Of a stretch of 64,000 nucleotides of DNA, positions 6,517 through 13,492 are shown in pieces; the stretch's first letter is position 1, and every line of letters starts with the position of its first letter. The DNA is from a virus. A program made the position numbers and the translations under genes. The stretch is taken from positions 1 through 64,000 of the IMG/VR virus record IMGVR_UViG_3300036766_001793; one strand, written 5' to 3'. The notes below the pieces were generated by a model. That model ran no database searches, was not told the origin of the DNA, and was given only the letters and a program-made list of their open reading frames with translations.

Positions 6517-7206
6517 TCAGGCCCCGTCGCCGGCCAGGCCCGGGACCACGACGGCGCCGTCGGGCCTCTTCTCTACGGCCCCGAGCGCGTCGCCGCCCTC
6601 CTCGAACACCAGGCGGACGAGGTCCTCCTCGGAGATCCAGGCCTCGCCCCTCGCCCCCCACCCGGGGCCCCAGGAGTTCCGCATCCTGTACCCGAGCCCC
6701 GGGCAGAACCCGCGGACGAGCCACTCGTGCCCGCCGACCACGGCGCCCTCGGGGCGGAGCCGGCGGTCCGGGCCGGGGTCGAACATCCGCTCGTACCAGT
6801 TGGTCCCGACCATCACCGGGCCGGTCGTCAGGACCCACGCGCGCAGCTCGGCCGGCGTCTGGGCCCAGAGGTAGCGCTCGATCCGCCCCTGGGCGACCAG
6901 CACCTTGGCCAGCGCCCGGTCGTGCGTCCCCTCGGTGCCCGGCGCCAGCCCGTCGACCTTCTTGCACTCGGCGTACAGGTCGAGCCCGGTCTGGTCCGAC
7001 ACCCGGTCCATTATGGGGAGCGCGCCCATCCAGTTGGCGCCGGCGAACCCGACGCACGCCCCCAGGGCCCCCTGGTCGAGCCTGGCGGCCTGGGAGCGCC
7101 ACATGCGGCGCCTGGGCAGGGCGATAGTGGCGGAGGCGAGATGCAGCGCCATGGGGAAAGCCTGATCGCGGTGGTCCGGCACGTGGACCCGTCCGAAGGA
7201 TGGCAT
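6517..7206 (-). CDS. Papain-like (C1A) cysteine peptidase, 229 aa
   Basis: The C1A catalytic set is visible: QGALGACVGFA near residue 46 (oxyanion Gln and nucleophile Cys), GGHEWLVRGF near 160 (His), and RMRNSWGPGWG near 176 (Asn in NSWG, then GxAWI). The front HVPDHRDQAFP is the usual mature-domain start. There is no signal peptide, so it should act in the cytoplasm or from the virion. ATG at 7204-7206 follows GGAGGGACGCCC. Substrate unknown; the neighbours are a kinase upstream and a GPRGG protein downstream. Confidence 0.85.
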   Translation of the reverse strand: MPSFGRVHVPDHRDQAFPMALHLASATIALPRRRMWRSQAARLDQGALGACVGFAGANWMGALPIMDRVSDQTGLDLYAECKKVDGLAPGTEGTHDRALAKVLVAQGRIERYLWAQTPAELRAWVLTTGPVMVGTNWYERMFDPGPDRRLRPEGAVVGGHEWLVRGFCPGLGYRMRNSWGPGWGARGEAWISEEDLVRLVFEEGGDALGAVEKRPDGAVVVPGLAGDGA

Positions 7207-7213
7207 TTGGGCG

Positions 7214-7226
7214 TCCCTCCGTCGAT
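7214..7226 (-). promoter_or_regulatory. Candidate -10 GTATGGT of the peptidase gene
   Basis: The minus strand reads GGTATGGTTATCGACGGAGGG just before the peptidase ATG. TATGGT would be the -10 box and GGAGGG the ribosome site. No -35 match. Confidence 0.4.
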
Positions 7227-7258
7227 AACCATACCACCCAGGCTGGGCCGGAGGGGAC

Positions 7259-8008
7259 CTAGCGCAACGGGCCCATAAAGTCCTTTGATCTGAGGCCTCG
7301 GCGCAGTTCCATGATGTTCAGCCCGAAGTTATGGGCGGCCTCGACGCCCAGGGTGCCGAGCAGCGAGCGTTTGATCTTGGGCAAGCGCCCGAAGACGGTC
7401 TCGAGGTCCGCCGACCATTTGGTCCTGATCGCCTCGCGGTCCCACTCCTCGATCTCTGAGAAGTTCGCCGGCGCGTAAGCGAGCATCCTCTCGCTTGGGT
7501 CTTGCCGGGCGACCACGCCGAAAGAGTTGTCGATCGCCCAGACCTTGTCGTTGTCGTCGTCCACGACGAAGTTTCCGGCGTGCCTGTCGCCGTTCCCGGT
7601 GAGCATGTCCAGAAGGAAGATCCTCATGATGGAGTCCTTTTGTCCCGGGGTCAGCTTCGACAGGCTCTCGGCCCAGCCTAGCTGGCGGGCGGGCCCGCCG
7701 AACCCGGAGTCGTCCACCCACCTCATCGCGAAGGAGGAGTGCCCCGGAGCGACCTGCTCGCCCTCTTCCCGGGCCACCTCGTACACATCCGGCACCTGGT
7801 CCCACTCCAGGATGCGGTCCAGCTCTGCCCTGAAGAGCTCTGCTTTGGCCCAGGGGTTGGCCTGGCGGGTTTTGATGATCAGGCGCGTGTCGGAGAGGCC
7901 GCGGCGCGGCTCGAGGGACCCAGGCTCGACCTCCGCCACCGAGCAGATTTCGCTGTTTATCCCGCCTCGAACACCCATGTCCTCCAGAGACTTCCGGCTC
8001 GTCACCAT
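7259..8008 (-). CDS. HipA / PI3-4-kinase-like protein kinase, 249 aa
   Basis: The C-lobe core LLDMLTGNGDRHAGNFVVDDD followed by VWAIDNSFGVVARQ (residues about 125-160) matches the catalytic loop (D..T.N.DRH..N) and metal-binding (ID) motifs of HipA and PI3/4-kinase-like enzymes. The N-lobe shows RLIIKTRQANPWAKAELFRAELDRIL, with a plausible ATP-binding Lys and helix-C Glu. ATG at 8006-8008 is chosen because coding-type codon use starts there; the same frame is open further upstream. It probably phosphorylates a host protein or lipid. Confidence 0.75.
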   Translation of the reverse strand: MVTSRKSLEDMGVRGGINSEICSVAEVEPGSLEPRRGLSDTRLIIKTRQANPWAKAELFRAELDRILEWDQVPDVYEVAREEGEQVAPGHSSFAMRWVDDSGFGGPARQLGWAESLSKLTPGQKDSIMRIFLLDMLTGNGDRHAGNFVVDDDNDKVWAIDNSFGVVARQDPSERMLAYAPANFSEIEEWDREAIRTKWSADLETVFGRLPKIKRSLLGTLGVEAAHNFGLNIMELRRGLRSKDFMGPLR

Positions 8009-8034
8009 CCCTTGGTCGAGCGTCCCGCCGGAGG

Positions 8035-8473
8035 TCAGCCCACCTCGAGTGCCGCCTGCACCGGGCCCGTGCTCAGTCTCCGGGCCGCCCCCTCCATCCC
8101 GTGCCTCTCCGCCAGGAGCCTCGCCGTCCCCTCCGGCCCCGGGCTCCCGCTGTACCTCCCGTCCTCGAACAGGTGGCCGGTCTCCAGGTACCTCCCGTCC
8201 TTCAGCTCGTAGATCCGTATCGCCTTCACCAGGCTCCCCTCCTTCCTGCTCTCTTGCGGCCCGCCTGGCCCTCCTGCGCTGGGCCTCCCAGCCCCCGTGC
8301 CCCGCGCCGGCCCGCCAGAGGAAGAACTGGCCCCCCCTCGGGCCCCACTGGACCCGCTCGCCGTGGGGTGGGGCCTCGCCGGTCTTGAGGTACACCCGGT
8401 CGCCTGGCCGGTATCCGGCCTCCAGCTGGGATGTCAGGGAGATCACGCCGTCGAGGGCGCGCAGCGCATCCAT
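8035..8473 (-). CDS. GPRGG-motif protein fused to KAIRIYELKDG domain (one-base frameshift)
   Basis: Residues 1-50 (MDALRALDGVISLTSQLEAG ... RVQWGPRGGQFFLW) are in one frame. From 8229 down, coding-quality sequence (KAIRIYELKDGRYLETGHLF ... VQAALEVG) continues in another. Removing one G from the GGGG run at about 8237 fuses them into a 145-aa protein. Alternatively the second part starts at GTG 8229, which has AAGGAGGGGAGCCTG in front. It ends 26 nt before the kinase gene, so the two are probably one operon. Confidence 0.6.
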
Positions 8474-8480
8474 CCCTGGC

Positions 8481-8486
8481 ATCGTA
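8481..8486 (-). promoter_or_regulatory. Leaderless -10 box TACGAT
   Basis: TACGAT ends 7 nt before the ATG at 8471-8473, the same geometry as nine other start sites in the window. This supports the ATG at 8473 rather than the ATG at 8482, which overlaps the box. Confidence 0.55.
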
Positions 8487-8517
8487 CCCAGCGGTTGCCA
8501 GACCCAGGGACCTGTGG

Positions 8518-8780
8518 CTAGGCCGCCCGCCGCCCGGCGCAGACCGGGCCGATGCCGGCCTCGATGCTCTCGAGCGTGGTAAGCTGGCGCCCGCACACCC
8601 AGCAGTTCCCGCTCTCCATCGCGTAGAGCCTGCCGTAGCGCTCGAGGACCGCGTCGTCGAAGGTGAGGACGGTGGCGACCGCGGGCGGGTCCACCTGAAC
8701 CCGGCGTCGCGGATGAGCCCGATGCACACGTAGCTCTCGGGGCCGGTGAGGAGGGCTGAGTCAGGCCCGCCTAGCTCCAA
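8518..8780 (-). CDS. DUF6011-like zinc protein, about 87 aa (one-base frameshift)
   Basis: The C-terminus CWVCGRQLTTLESIEAGIGP VCAGR matches the C-x2-C ... GxGPxC signature of small phage zinc proteins. Upstream, LLTGPESYVCIGLIRDAG reads in another frame. Adding one G to the GGG run near 8701 joins them (…RDAGVQVDPPAVATVLTF…). TTG at 8778-8780 is the likely start. A GTG at 8727 would give a shorter unshifted form. Confidence 0.55.
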
Positions 8781-9091
8781 GCCCTGAGGGCCCTTTGCGC
8801 GGCATCCGCCCACAGCGTGCGCCGCCCGTGCCCGTACTCGGGCTGGCCGGTGAACGGGTCGGCCGACCGGCCGTGGAGGACCGGCTCGATGCCGTACCTG
8901 GCGAGCTCCGGCCCCAGGTGGTACGTGTCGAACCACTCGTCCGCGACGCTGGTCCGCCGGCCCGTCATGCGGGAGTGGAGGCCGGCCAGGCGGAGGGCGT
9001 CGCCGTAGCCCAGGCCCCAGTTGAGCATGAGCCTCGAGCCGCCCTCATCCGTGTCGGCCGGGGAGTAGATGTACCACGTGTTCGCGCTCAC
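8771..9091 (-). CDS. Hypothetical protein, 106 aa
   Basis: GTG at 9089-9091 overlaps the upstream stop as GTGA. It opens NTWYIYSPADTDEGGSRLML and ends in a helix (ADAAQRALRAWS). No family or motif is recognised. The stop is a TAG. Confidence 0.65.
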   Translation of the reverse strand: MSANTWYIYSPADTDEGGSRLMLNWGLGYGDALRLAGLHSRMTGRRTSVADEWFDTYHLGPELARYGIEPVLHGRSADPFTGQPEYGHGRRTLWADAAQRALRAWS

Positions 9092-9246
9092 CACCTCGCC
9101 CTCCCGGTGCGCGTGAGCTCCTTCCTGGAGCGCGTGTCGACGATGATGAAGAGCGGGCCGGCCCAGATGAGGCGCTGCCACCCTGGCTTGTCGGACCAGA
9201 AGCCGACCCGGTGGGCGCTCGTGTTGCGGTAGAAGCGGACGGACAT
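9088..9246 (-). CDS. 52-aa basic protein
   Basis: ATG at 9244-9246 is the first gene after the cassette promoter at 9261-9282. MSVRFYRNTSAHRVGFWSDK ... LFIIVDTRSRKEL is a small beta-rich protein. Function unknown. Confidence 0.6.
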   Translation of the reverse strand: MSVRFYRNTSAHRVGFWSDKPGWQRLIWAGPLFIIVDTRSRKELTRTGRARW

Positions 9247-9260
9247 TTTCAGGTTCCCTC

Positions 9261-9282
9261 GTGTCTTGATGATCCTATTGTA
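9261..9282 (-). promoter_or_regulatory. Promoter/leader cassette
   Basis: TACAAT (9277-9282) then AGGATCATCAAGACACGAGG. Upstream CCGACGC serves as the -35 region, and the TAACCGGATCGCAACC block lies further up, overlapping the previous gene's TAA stop. Confidence 0.75.
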
Positions 9283-9339
9283 CCGCCGCCGGAGGGGGCG
9301 CGTCGGCGGGGGATGCGCATGGGCCTGGTTGCGATCCGG

Positions 9340-9654
9340 TTACTGTCGCAGGGTCTCCACGAAGGCGCGGTAGGCCTCCGGGCGCTCGCCCTTCAGGCTC
9401 GCCAAGCCCGAGACGACCCCCCAGCACCGGCCGCACTTCGCCCTGGCCGAGGGAGACCCGCACATGTCGCAGAGAGCCCCCGGGTCTGGCGCGCCCTGCG
9501 GGTCGGCCGCCGGCTCCCTCCTGGGCGCTGGGGCAGTTCTCCTCGCCGGCTCCCTTCGGGGCGCGGCTGGTGCCTGGGCGACCCTGGTGCCGTACCTCGG
9601 CAGTGTCGGGAACATCGACGCGTCGAGCTTCTGCGGGCGAACGTCCCTGGTCAT
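9340..9654 (-). CDS. Zinc-knuckle protein with Pro/Ala linker, 104 aa
   Basis: ATG at 9652-9654 overlaps the upstream stop. Residues about 20-55 are a Pro/Ala/Arg-rich linker; CDMCGS...KCGRCWG then forms a Cys4 site, followed by a helix ending VETLRQ. The stop TAA is part of the conserved TAACCGGATCGCAACC block. Function unknown. Confidence 0.65.
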   Translation of the reverse strand: MTRDVRPQKLDASMFPTLPRYGTRVAQAPAAPRREPARRTAPAPRREPAADPQGAPDPGALCDMCGSPSARAKCGRCWGVVSGLASLKGERPEAYRAFVETLRQ

Positions 9655-10190
9655 GCTGTGCCGCCCATCCTGTCGATCAGCGGCGGCAGCCGGCGGTCGA
9701 GCTGCCTGAGCCACTCGTCCGCCGCGGCCAGGTCGCGGTTGAGCAGGAGCCACTCGGCGAGCTCCCTGAGGTACTCCAGGGCCTCCCCGCCGGCCCACCC
9801 GAGCCTGTGCTCGCGCGCCTCCCGCTCGAGCTTGGCCTGGCCCTTGGCCAGGCGCTCCGCCCGCTTGGCCGCGACGGCGTCCGGGTCGTGCGCCCGGCAG
9901 TAGCCGTGGGCCAATCCGTCCTCCTTGCCGTCCCGGTCCTGGGCGTGGGCCGTGGACGCCAACCGCCCGCAGTTGCCGTAGCGCGGCCAGCCCCCCGAGT
10001 AGGAGCTGGTGACGGCCTCGCACAGGGCCGTCCCGCAGTCCTCCTCCCCGCACTCCCTGCACCGGCGCCAGAGGCGGCCGGACCAGATGGTGTCGATCGA
10101 GGAGACCTTGTCCTCTTGCTCGCCCCTGGTGAGCCAGAAGTGTGCTTTCCCGGTCTTGGGGCAGACAGACTCGCCCCGCTTGCTAACCAC
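9651..10190 (-). CDS. Cys-rich helical protein, 179 aa
   Basis: GTG at 10188-10190. The N-half has CPKTGKAHFW, CRECGEEDCG and GYCRAHD clusters; the C-half is a long amphipathic helix (RAERLAKGQAKLEREAREHR) followed by a second (LAAADEWLRQLDRRL). It overlaps the upstream gene by 8 nt. No family assigned. Confidence 0.65.
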   Translation of the reverse strand: MVSKRGESVCPKTGKAHFWLTRGEQEDKVSSIDTIWSGRLWRRCRECGEEDCGTALCEAVTSSYSGGWPRYGNCGRLASTAHAQDRDGKEDGLAHGYCRAHDPDAVAAKRAERLAKGQAKLEREAREHRLGWAGGEALEYLRELAEWLLLNRDLAAADEWLRQLDRRLPPLIDRMGGTA

Positions 10191-10449
10191 GGGCGTAGCC
10201 CACCGGGGGATCGCCGGGGCAGCAGGTGCACCGGGAGGAGCAGCCGACGGCGAAGTCGCGGCAGTCGCGCCCAACAGTGTGGTCCGGGTGGACGCAGATC
10301 CCGTGTTCGCGGAGCCTGAGGTCGAGCCACTTGTCGGCTTCGAGCAGGGTCATGCCCTCGACCCCGGGGGACAGCCTCGCCCGCGCCTGGCCAACGTACT
10401 GCGTCGGCAGCCGGCCGCAGAGCTCGTAGAGGATCTCGTACTTGGTCAT
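10183..10449 (-). CDS. Hypothetical protein, 88 aa
   Basis: ATG at 10447-10449 follows AGGAGACGACG. MTKYEILYELCGRLPTQYVG then a charged middle and a Cys-rich tail (CVHPDHTVGRDC...CSSRCTCC). The tail could bind zinc. Function unknown. Confidence 0.65.
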   Translation of the reverse strand: MTKYEILYELCGRLPTQYVGQARARLSPGVEGMTLLEADKWLDLRLREHGICVHPDHTVGRDCRDFAVGCSSRCTCCPGDPPVGYARG

Positions 10450-10481
10450 CGTCGTCTCCTGTCCCGCGAGTCCCGGGCAAA

Positions 10482-10499
10482 GGTGGTGGTGCCATTGTA
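10482..10499 (-). promoter_or_regulatory. Promoter/leader cassette (diverged leader)
   Basis: TACAAT (10494-10499) followed by GGCACCACCAC. The -10 is conserved but the leader differs from the usual one. Confidence 0.65.
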
Positions 10500-10561
10500 C
10501 CGCCCCCGGCCTGGGTAGGGCAGCCGGGAGGGCACATGGGTTCTGGTCCGCCGGCCGGTGG

Positions 10562-10726
10562 CTAGCCGCGCGGCCTGTCCTTGAGTGCGATGCGGACGGA
10601 CCGGACCCGCCGGTCGAACTCGGCCACGAGCTCGACGGGATCACGGAGCTCCCAGCCCTGCTCGCGCATCTTCTTAGCGACGGCTTCTTCGATCGACGGT
10701 GGTTTCTTGACGGTAGTTCGGCTCAT
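10562..10726 (-). CDS. 54-aa basic helical protein
   Basis: ATG at 10724-10726. MSRTTVKKPPSIEEAVAKKM ... DPVELVAEFDRRVRSVRIAL is mostly helical with a basic end and could bind nucleic acid. Single gene on its own cassette promoter. Confidence 0.6.
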   Translation of the reverse strand: MSRTTVKKPPSIEEAVAKKMREQGWELRDPVELVAEFDRRVRSVRIALKDRPRG

Positions 10727-10740
10727 CTTGGGTGCTCCCG

Positions 10741-10763
10741 TGTGTCTTGATGTACTAATTATA
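10741..10763 (-). promoter_or_regulatory. Promoter/leader cassette (TATAAT)
   Basis: TATAAT (10758-10763) followed by TAGTACATCAAGACACA, the canonical leader with a consensus -10. Confidence 0.75.
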
Positions 10764-10832
10764 CACCCTGCCCCTGCGTGGGATCGATAGGGGCGGGGTG
10801 TACGCACGGTTACCGGTTAGTGTTGTCCTGGG

Positions 10833-11027
10833 TCAGTCGTCGCACTCGCTTCGGCCCTCGAAGATGGCCTCGTAGAACCAAGTCTCCACCTCCAACCAAT
10901 CTCCTGTCCCGCCTCGGGCTAAATAGGCCTGGGCCATGCCGATGGCCAGGTCCCCAATGTCCCCCTCGTCTGACCGGCCGTCAGCCACATACTCATCGTA
11001 GATGGCTTGAAGAATGTCCATGTTCAT
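10833..11027 (-). CDS. Acidic 64-aa protein
   Basis: ATG at 11025-11027. MNMDILQAIYDEYVADGRSD ... WLEVETWFYEAIFEGRSECDD is strongly acidic (17 Asp/Glu), a composition common in DNA-mimic or inhibitor proteins of phages; that role is only a possibility. Codon use is less GC-rich than its neighbours. Confidence 0.6.
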   Translation of the reverse strand: MNMDILQAIYDEYVADGRSDEGDIGDLAIGMAQAYLARGGTGDWLEVETWFYEAIFEGRSECDD

Positions 11028-11042
11028 GGCTTGCTCCCGTAT

Positions 11043-11063
11043 GTTCTTGATGATCCAATCATA
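11043..11063 (-). promoter_or_regulatory. Promoter/leader cassette (TATGAT)
   Basis: TATGAT (11058-11063) followed by TGGATCATCAAGAAC. The upstream CCGACGCGG-type region is present. Confidence 0.7.
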
Positions 11064-11165
11064 TCACTCCTCGCCGACCGCGTCGGCCGGGAGGGCACAA
11101 GGATTCGCGGCCGGGCAAAGAGCAACCGCCCGGCCCGGCGGCACGTCGGAACGGCTTCGACGCGG

Positions 11166-11441
11166 TCAGGCGCGCAACACGAACGGCGGGTCTGCCGCCC
11201 AGGCCACCCCGAGGCAGGCCCTGCAGGTGGTGTAGGCCTCTCCGCCCGGCCAGTAGACCGAGGCGAAGCGGTAGTAGATGTTGGGGTTGCAGTCGATCGT
11301 GCCGACCACCGTGTGCCCGTCCTTCCGCGCCACGTTGGCGATGGAGTGCCAGACCCCGCGGGTGCGCACCCGCCCGGTCGGGCCCACCGTCTGGCGGTCG
11401 TTGACGTAGGCCGTCCTGTACTCGTGCTCGCGCGTGGCCAT
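11166..11441 (-). CDS. Hypothetical protein, 91 aa
   Basis: ATG at 11439-11441 overlaps the upstream TGA (TGATG). It is beta-rich (RTAYVNDRQTVGPTGRVRTR; YYRFASVYWPGG) with CRAC near the C-terminus. Function unknown. Confidence 0.65.
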   Translation of the reverse strand: MATREHEYRTAYVNDRQTVGPTGRVRTRGVWHSIANVARKDGHTVVGTIDCNPNIYYRFASVYWPGGEAYTTCRACLGVAWAADPPFVLRA

Positions 11442-11563
11442 CAGCCCTGGGCCTCATAGTCCTCGAGGTCGACGCAGGTGCCGCACGCCGGGCACTCCCC
11501 GTACGTCTCGTCCTGGTCGCACTCGAACTCCGTGTTGCAGTATGGGCAGGTGACGTCTAGCAT
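11441..11563 (-). CDS. 40-aa zinc ribbon
   Basis: ATG at 11561-11563. MLDVTCPYCNTEFECDQD ... CPACGTCVDLEDYEAQG is a textbook Cys4 rubredoxin-like zinc ribbon and little else. It probably acts as a protein or nucleic-acid clamp. Confidence 0.7.
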   Translation of the reverse strand: MLDVTCPYCNTEFECDQDETYGECPACGTCVDLEDYEAQG

Positions 11564-11576
11564 CGCGAGCTGGCTC

Positions 11577-11599
11577 CGTGATTTGGTGATCCCATTGTA
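11577..11599 (-). promoter_or_regulatory. Promoter/leader cassette with CTGACG -35
   Basis: CTGACG about 17 bp upstream of TACAAT (11594-11599), then GGGATCACCAAATCACGGAG. One of the clearer -35 boxes in the family. Confidence 0.75.
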
Positions 11600-11649
11600 G
11601 CGCCCCACCGAGACAGCGTCAGCAGGGGAACGGCCGGGATTTCGGCCGC

Positions 11650-11850
11650 TCACGACCGGCACCGGCCTGTCGCGAGGGCACGGCCGACCCCGAAGGCCTC
11701 GCCGTGGAGCCCGTGGCCCTTGAAGACGCTGATAGGCATGCCCTTGCGGACCCGCATGGCCTCCCGACCCTGGCCGCTCCCGCACCCGCCCGGGCAGATG
11801 TCGCCCGCGGTCTTCGGGGTCTTGCACCTGCGGCACTTCACGATGGTCAT
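11650..11850 (-). CDS. Cys-rich 66-aa protein
   Basis: ATG at 11848-11850. MTIVKCRRCKTPKTAGDICP GGCG carries a Cys4 site, followed by a small basic domain (VRKGMPISVFKGHGLHGEAF). Single gene on its own promoter. Function unknown. Confidence 0.65.
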   Translation of the reverse strand: MTIVKCRRCKTPKTAGDICPGGCGSGQGREAMRVRKGMPISVFKGHGLHGEAFGVGRALATGRCRS

Positions 11851-11861
11851 CCCGCACCTCT

Positions 11862-11884
11862 TGTGTGTTGTTGATCCCATTGTA
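11862..11884 (-). promoter_or_regulatory. Promoter/leader cassette
   Basis: TACAAT (11879-11884) then GGGATCAACAACACACAAG. Confidence 0.75.
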
Positions 11885-11950
11885 CCGCTTCGCCGCCCCG
11901 CCGGCGGCCGGGAGGGCGCTAGGATTTCAGACCCTAGCACCCTGCTGGCG

Positions 11951-12209
11951 CTAAGCCAGCTCGACCTCCATCACCTCGATGTACCCGATTGGATCGTCTT
12001 TCCCGTCCAGCGCGACGAACTTCCGGAGCTTGTGACGTTCAGCGACCGAGCGCGACGGCCAGCCGGCGCATGTGCTTGCAGGTGCGGAACTCCAGCGGCA
12101 CGTGCTGGTACGCCCAGGCGGGGCAGGTGCAGTACGGGCCGAAGCGGCCGAGTCTGAGGTCGTAGGTCTTGCCGGGGACGGTCTCTGAGGGGACGGTCGC
12201 GAGCCTCAT
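11951..12209 (-). CDS. SWIM zinc-finger protein, about 85 aa (one-base frameshift)
   Basis: YDLRLGRFGPYCTCPAWAYQ ... RTCKHMRRL is a SWIM finger (CxCx(n)CxH), a domain for DNA or protein binding. The frame as read stops at 12039, but clear coding sequence (ERHKLRKFVALDGKDDPIGY IEVMEVELA) continues in another frame with no start codon. Deleting one G of the GG near 12046 joins the two and ends at the TAG at 11951-11953. Confidence 0.65.
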
Positions 12210-12222
12210 GGTGGGTCTCCGC

Positions 12223-12243
12223 GTTTGTGATGTATCTATTGTA
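12223..12243 (-). promoter_or_regulatory. Promoter/leader cassette
   Basis: TACAAT (12238-12243) followed by AGATACATCACAAACGCGG. The preceding GCCGACGG lies 17-18 bp upstream. Confidence 0.7.
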
Positions 12244-12303
12244 CCGCCCTGCCAGGCCCGCCGTCGGCGGGGGAGCTGCCTGGATCCGGTTGCGATCCGG
12301 TTA

Positions 12304-12513
12304 CTACTCGAACGATCGGGCCCAGCAGCCGAGGCAGGACATCCCCTGGTGCAGTGGCTTGTCGCCCCCGCAGGTCCAGCACCGGCCGACCCAGTGCCAC
12401 CCGCCGCAGTCGCACTCCTCCGCGCCTGGCGGGCCCTGGAGGCAGGAGCAGAACTCCGGCCGGCACGAGTCGTCGCACGATTCGCAGCACTTGCTACGCG
12501 GCTCGTCCTGCAC
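12304..12513 (-). CDS. Cys-rich protein (14 Cys in 69 aa)
   Basis: GTG at 12511-12513 has GGAGGCGCTCC before it. CCESCDDSC, CSC, CDCGGWHWVG, CWTCGG and CLGC suggest two or three zinc sites. It overlaps the end of the 56-aa gene by 20 nt. Function unknown. Confidence 0.65.
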   Translation of the reverse strand: MQDEPRSKCCESCDDSCRPEFCSCLQGPPGAEECDCGGWHWVGRCWTCGGDKPLHQGMSCLGCWARSFE

Positions 12514-12664
12514 GGAGCGCCTCCTTCGCGGCTCTCAGCCGCCTCTTGGTGATCCTGACTGGCCTCTCCGGCCGGGCGACCGTCAGCAGCCCACGGCCGG
12601 CCATCCCCATCCTTCGACGCTTGGCCTCGAGCCTGCGGTCGCGGTTGGTCTGTTCGTACTCCAT
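12494..12664 (-). CDS. Basic 56-aa protein, leaderless start
   Basis: ATG at 12662-12664 lies 6 nt after TAGAAT. MEYEQTNRDRRLEAKRRRMG ... RPVRITKRRLRAAKEALRAG is highly basic (18 Arg/Lys) and should bind nucleic acid. Confidence 0.6.
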   Translation of the reverse strand: MEYEQTNRDRRLEAKRRRMGMAGRGLLTVARPERPVRITKRRLRAAKEALRAGRAA

Positions 12665-12670
12665 GATCAT

Positions 12671-12676
12671 ATTCTA
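12671..12676 (-). promoter_or_regulatory. Leaderless -10 box TAGAAT
   Basis: TAGAAT, 6 nt, ATG. The site sits where a cassette promoter would be expected, but the leader is missing, so start codon and transcription start coincide. Confidence 0.6.
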
Positions 12677-12766
12677 CCGCCCTATGGAGCCCCCGTCGGC
12701 AGGGAGGACACATGAGTTTGGCCGGGTTCCAATTTGCCGGTTATCCGATGGCCCGAGCTGAGTGGG

Positions 12767-12965
12767 CTAACCCAGCTCAGCCGCACGCAGGCCGCCACGA
12801 TCACTCGCTGCATCACCGGTCCCGCGAGTCCCGAGATGACTCGCGGCAGAATCACGTACTGGGCATCGCCGCGCACGCTCCGTGCGAAGCAGTGTCGGCA
12901 CGTGCTCCGCTGCGTGAGGGTCAGATAGCCCCCGCGACCAGCCGTTGGAACCGCGTCTCCCTCAC
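12767..12965 (-). CDS. Frameshifted small protein with CRHC motif
   Basis: GTG at 12963-12965 overlaps the previous stop (GTGA) and gives VRETRFQRLVAG before an early stop. Adding one G to the GGGGG run near 12926 continues into YLTLTQRSTCRHCFARSVRG DAQYVILPRV..., which has coding character. The end is uncertain (a TAG at 12767-12769 needs a further shift). Function unknown. Confidence 0.4.
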
Positions 12966-13109
12966 CGGCCGACCGCCCACTTGCAAACGAAACACGTGCC
13001 CTCGACCAGGCACGTCCCGCATTCGCGGCACCAGGCCAGCGACCCCGACGGGAGGACAGAACTGGCGGAGCCGGCGCTCGATGCGGCGGCGGGACGGAAG
13101 GATGCTCAT
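12962..13109 (-). CDS. Small zinc protein, about 48 aa (one-base frameshift)
   Basis: ATG at 13107-13109 reads MSILPSRRRIERRLRQFCPP. A one-base deletion in the GGGG run near 13052 then gives LAWCRECGTCLVEGTCFVCK WAVGR and a stop that overlaps the next GTG. The Cys spacing (CREC-C-C..C) in the corrected frame argues it is right. Confidence 0.5.
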
Positions 13110-13492
13110 GGGTCGCCTCGTGTGTTTGATGGTTCCATCTTACCGCCCAGGCCGGCCGGCCGTCGGCCGGGGGGACGCGTGGACGGGGTTGCGATCGGGT
13201 TGCTGCGCGATGTCCGCTTGTCCTTCGTCCATCTCACGTTCGCCGTCCATTCCGGATGCTCGCGGGCGATGTGCCGCTTGAGCCAGGCGCGGAGGCTGGT
13301 GTAATAGGAGGCGAGGTTGGTGTCCGACAGCGGGCGGCCCTCAGCGGCGGCCAGGACCCTGATATAGGCCACACCACCCTTCAGCGGGTCGCGCTCGTTG
13401 GCGGCGGTCCGCCGCTCGAAGCACACCCGGCAGACCTTGTGGTCGAGAGTCAACATGTCGTACCAGCCGACCGGGTTGATGAACTGGTTCAT
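13106..13492 (-). CDS. Hypothetical protein, up to 128 aa
   Basis: ATG at 13490-13492 overlaps the upstream stop. The credible part (residues 1-95) has CRVCFERR, SDTNLASYYTSLRAWLKRHI AREHPEW and a basic end. The frame then runs through the next promoter to 13106, so its true stop may have been lost. Confidence 0.55.
   Translation of the reverse strand: MNQFINPVGWYDMLTLDHKVCRVCFERRTAANERDPLKGGVAYIRVLAAAEGRPLSDTNLASYYTSLRAWLKRHIAREHPEWTANVRWTKDKRTSRSNPIATPSTRPPGRRPAGLGGKMEPSNTRGDP
13121..13142 (-). promoter_or_regulatory. Promoter/leader cassette (TAAGAT)
   Basis: TAAGAT (13137-13142) then GGAACCATCAAACACACGAG. Confidence 0.65.

Noticed and set aside
7259-8596. A single 445-codon gene fusing GPRGG and kinase
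   Set aside because: The middle 65 codons have poor coding quality in this frame while another frame has excellent quality, a strong ribosome site and a natural stop just before the kinase ATG. A one-base error plus a separate kinase gene explains it better.
12682-12876. A separate 64-codon gene starting at 12876
   Set aside because: It is better explained as the C-terminal part of the frameshifted gene that starts at GTG 12965, and its last codons are the conserved intergenic block before the next promoter.
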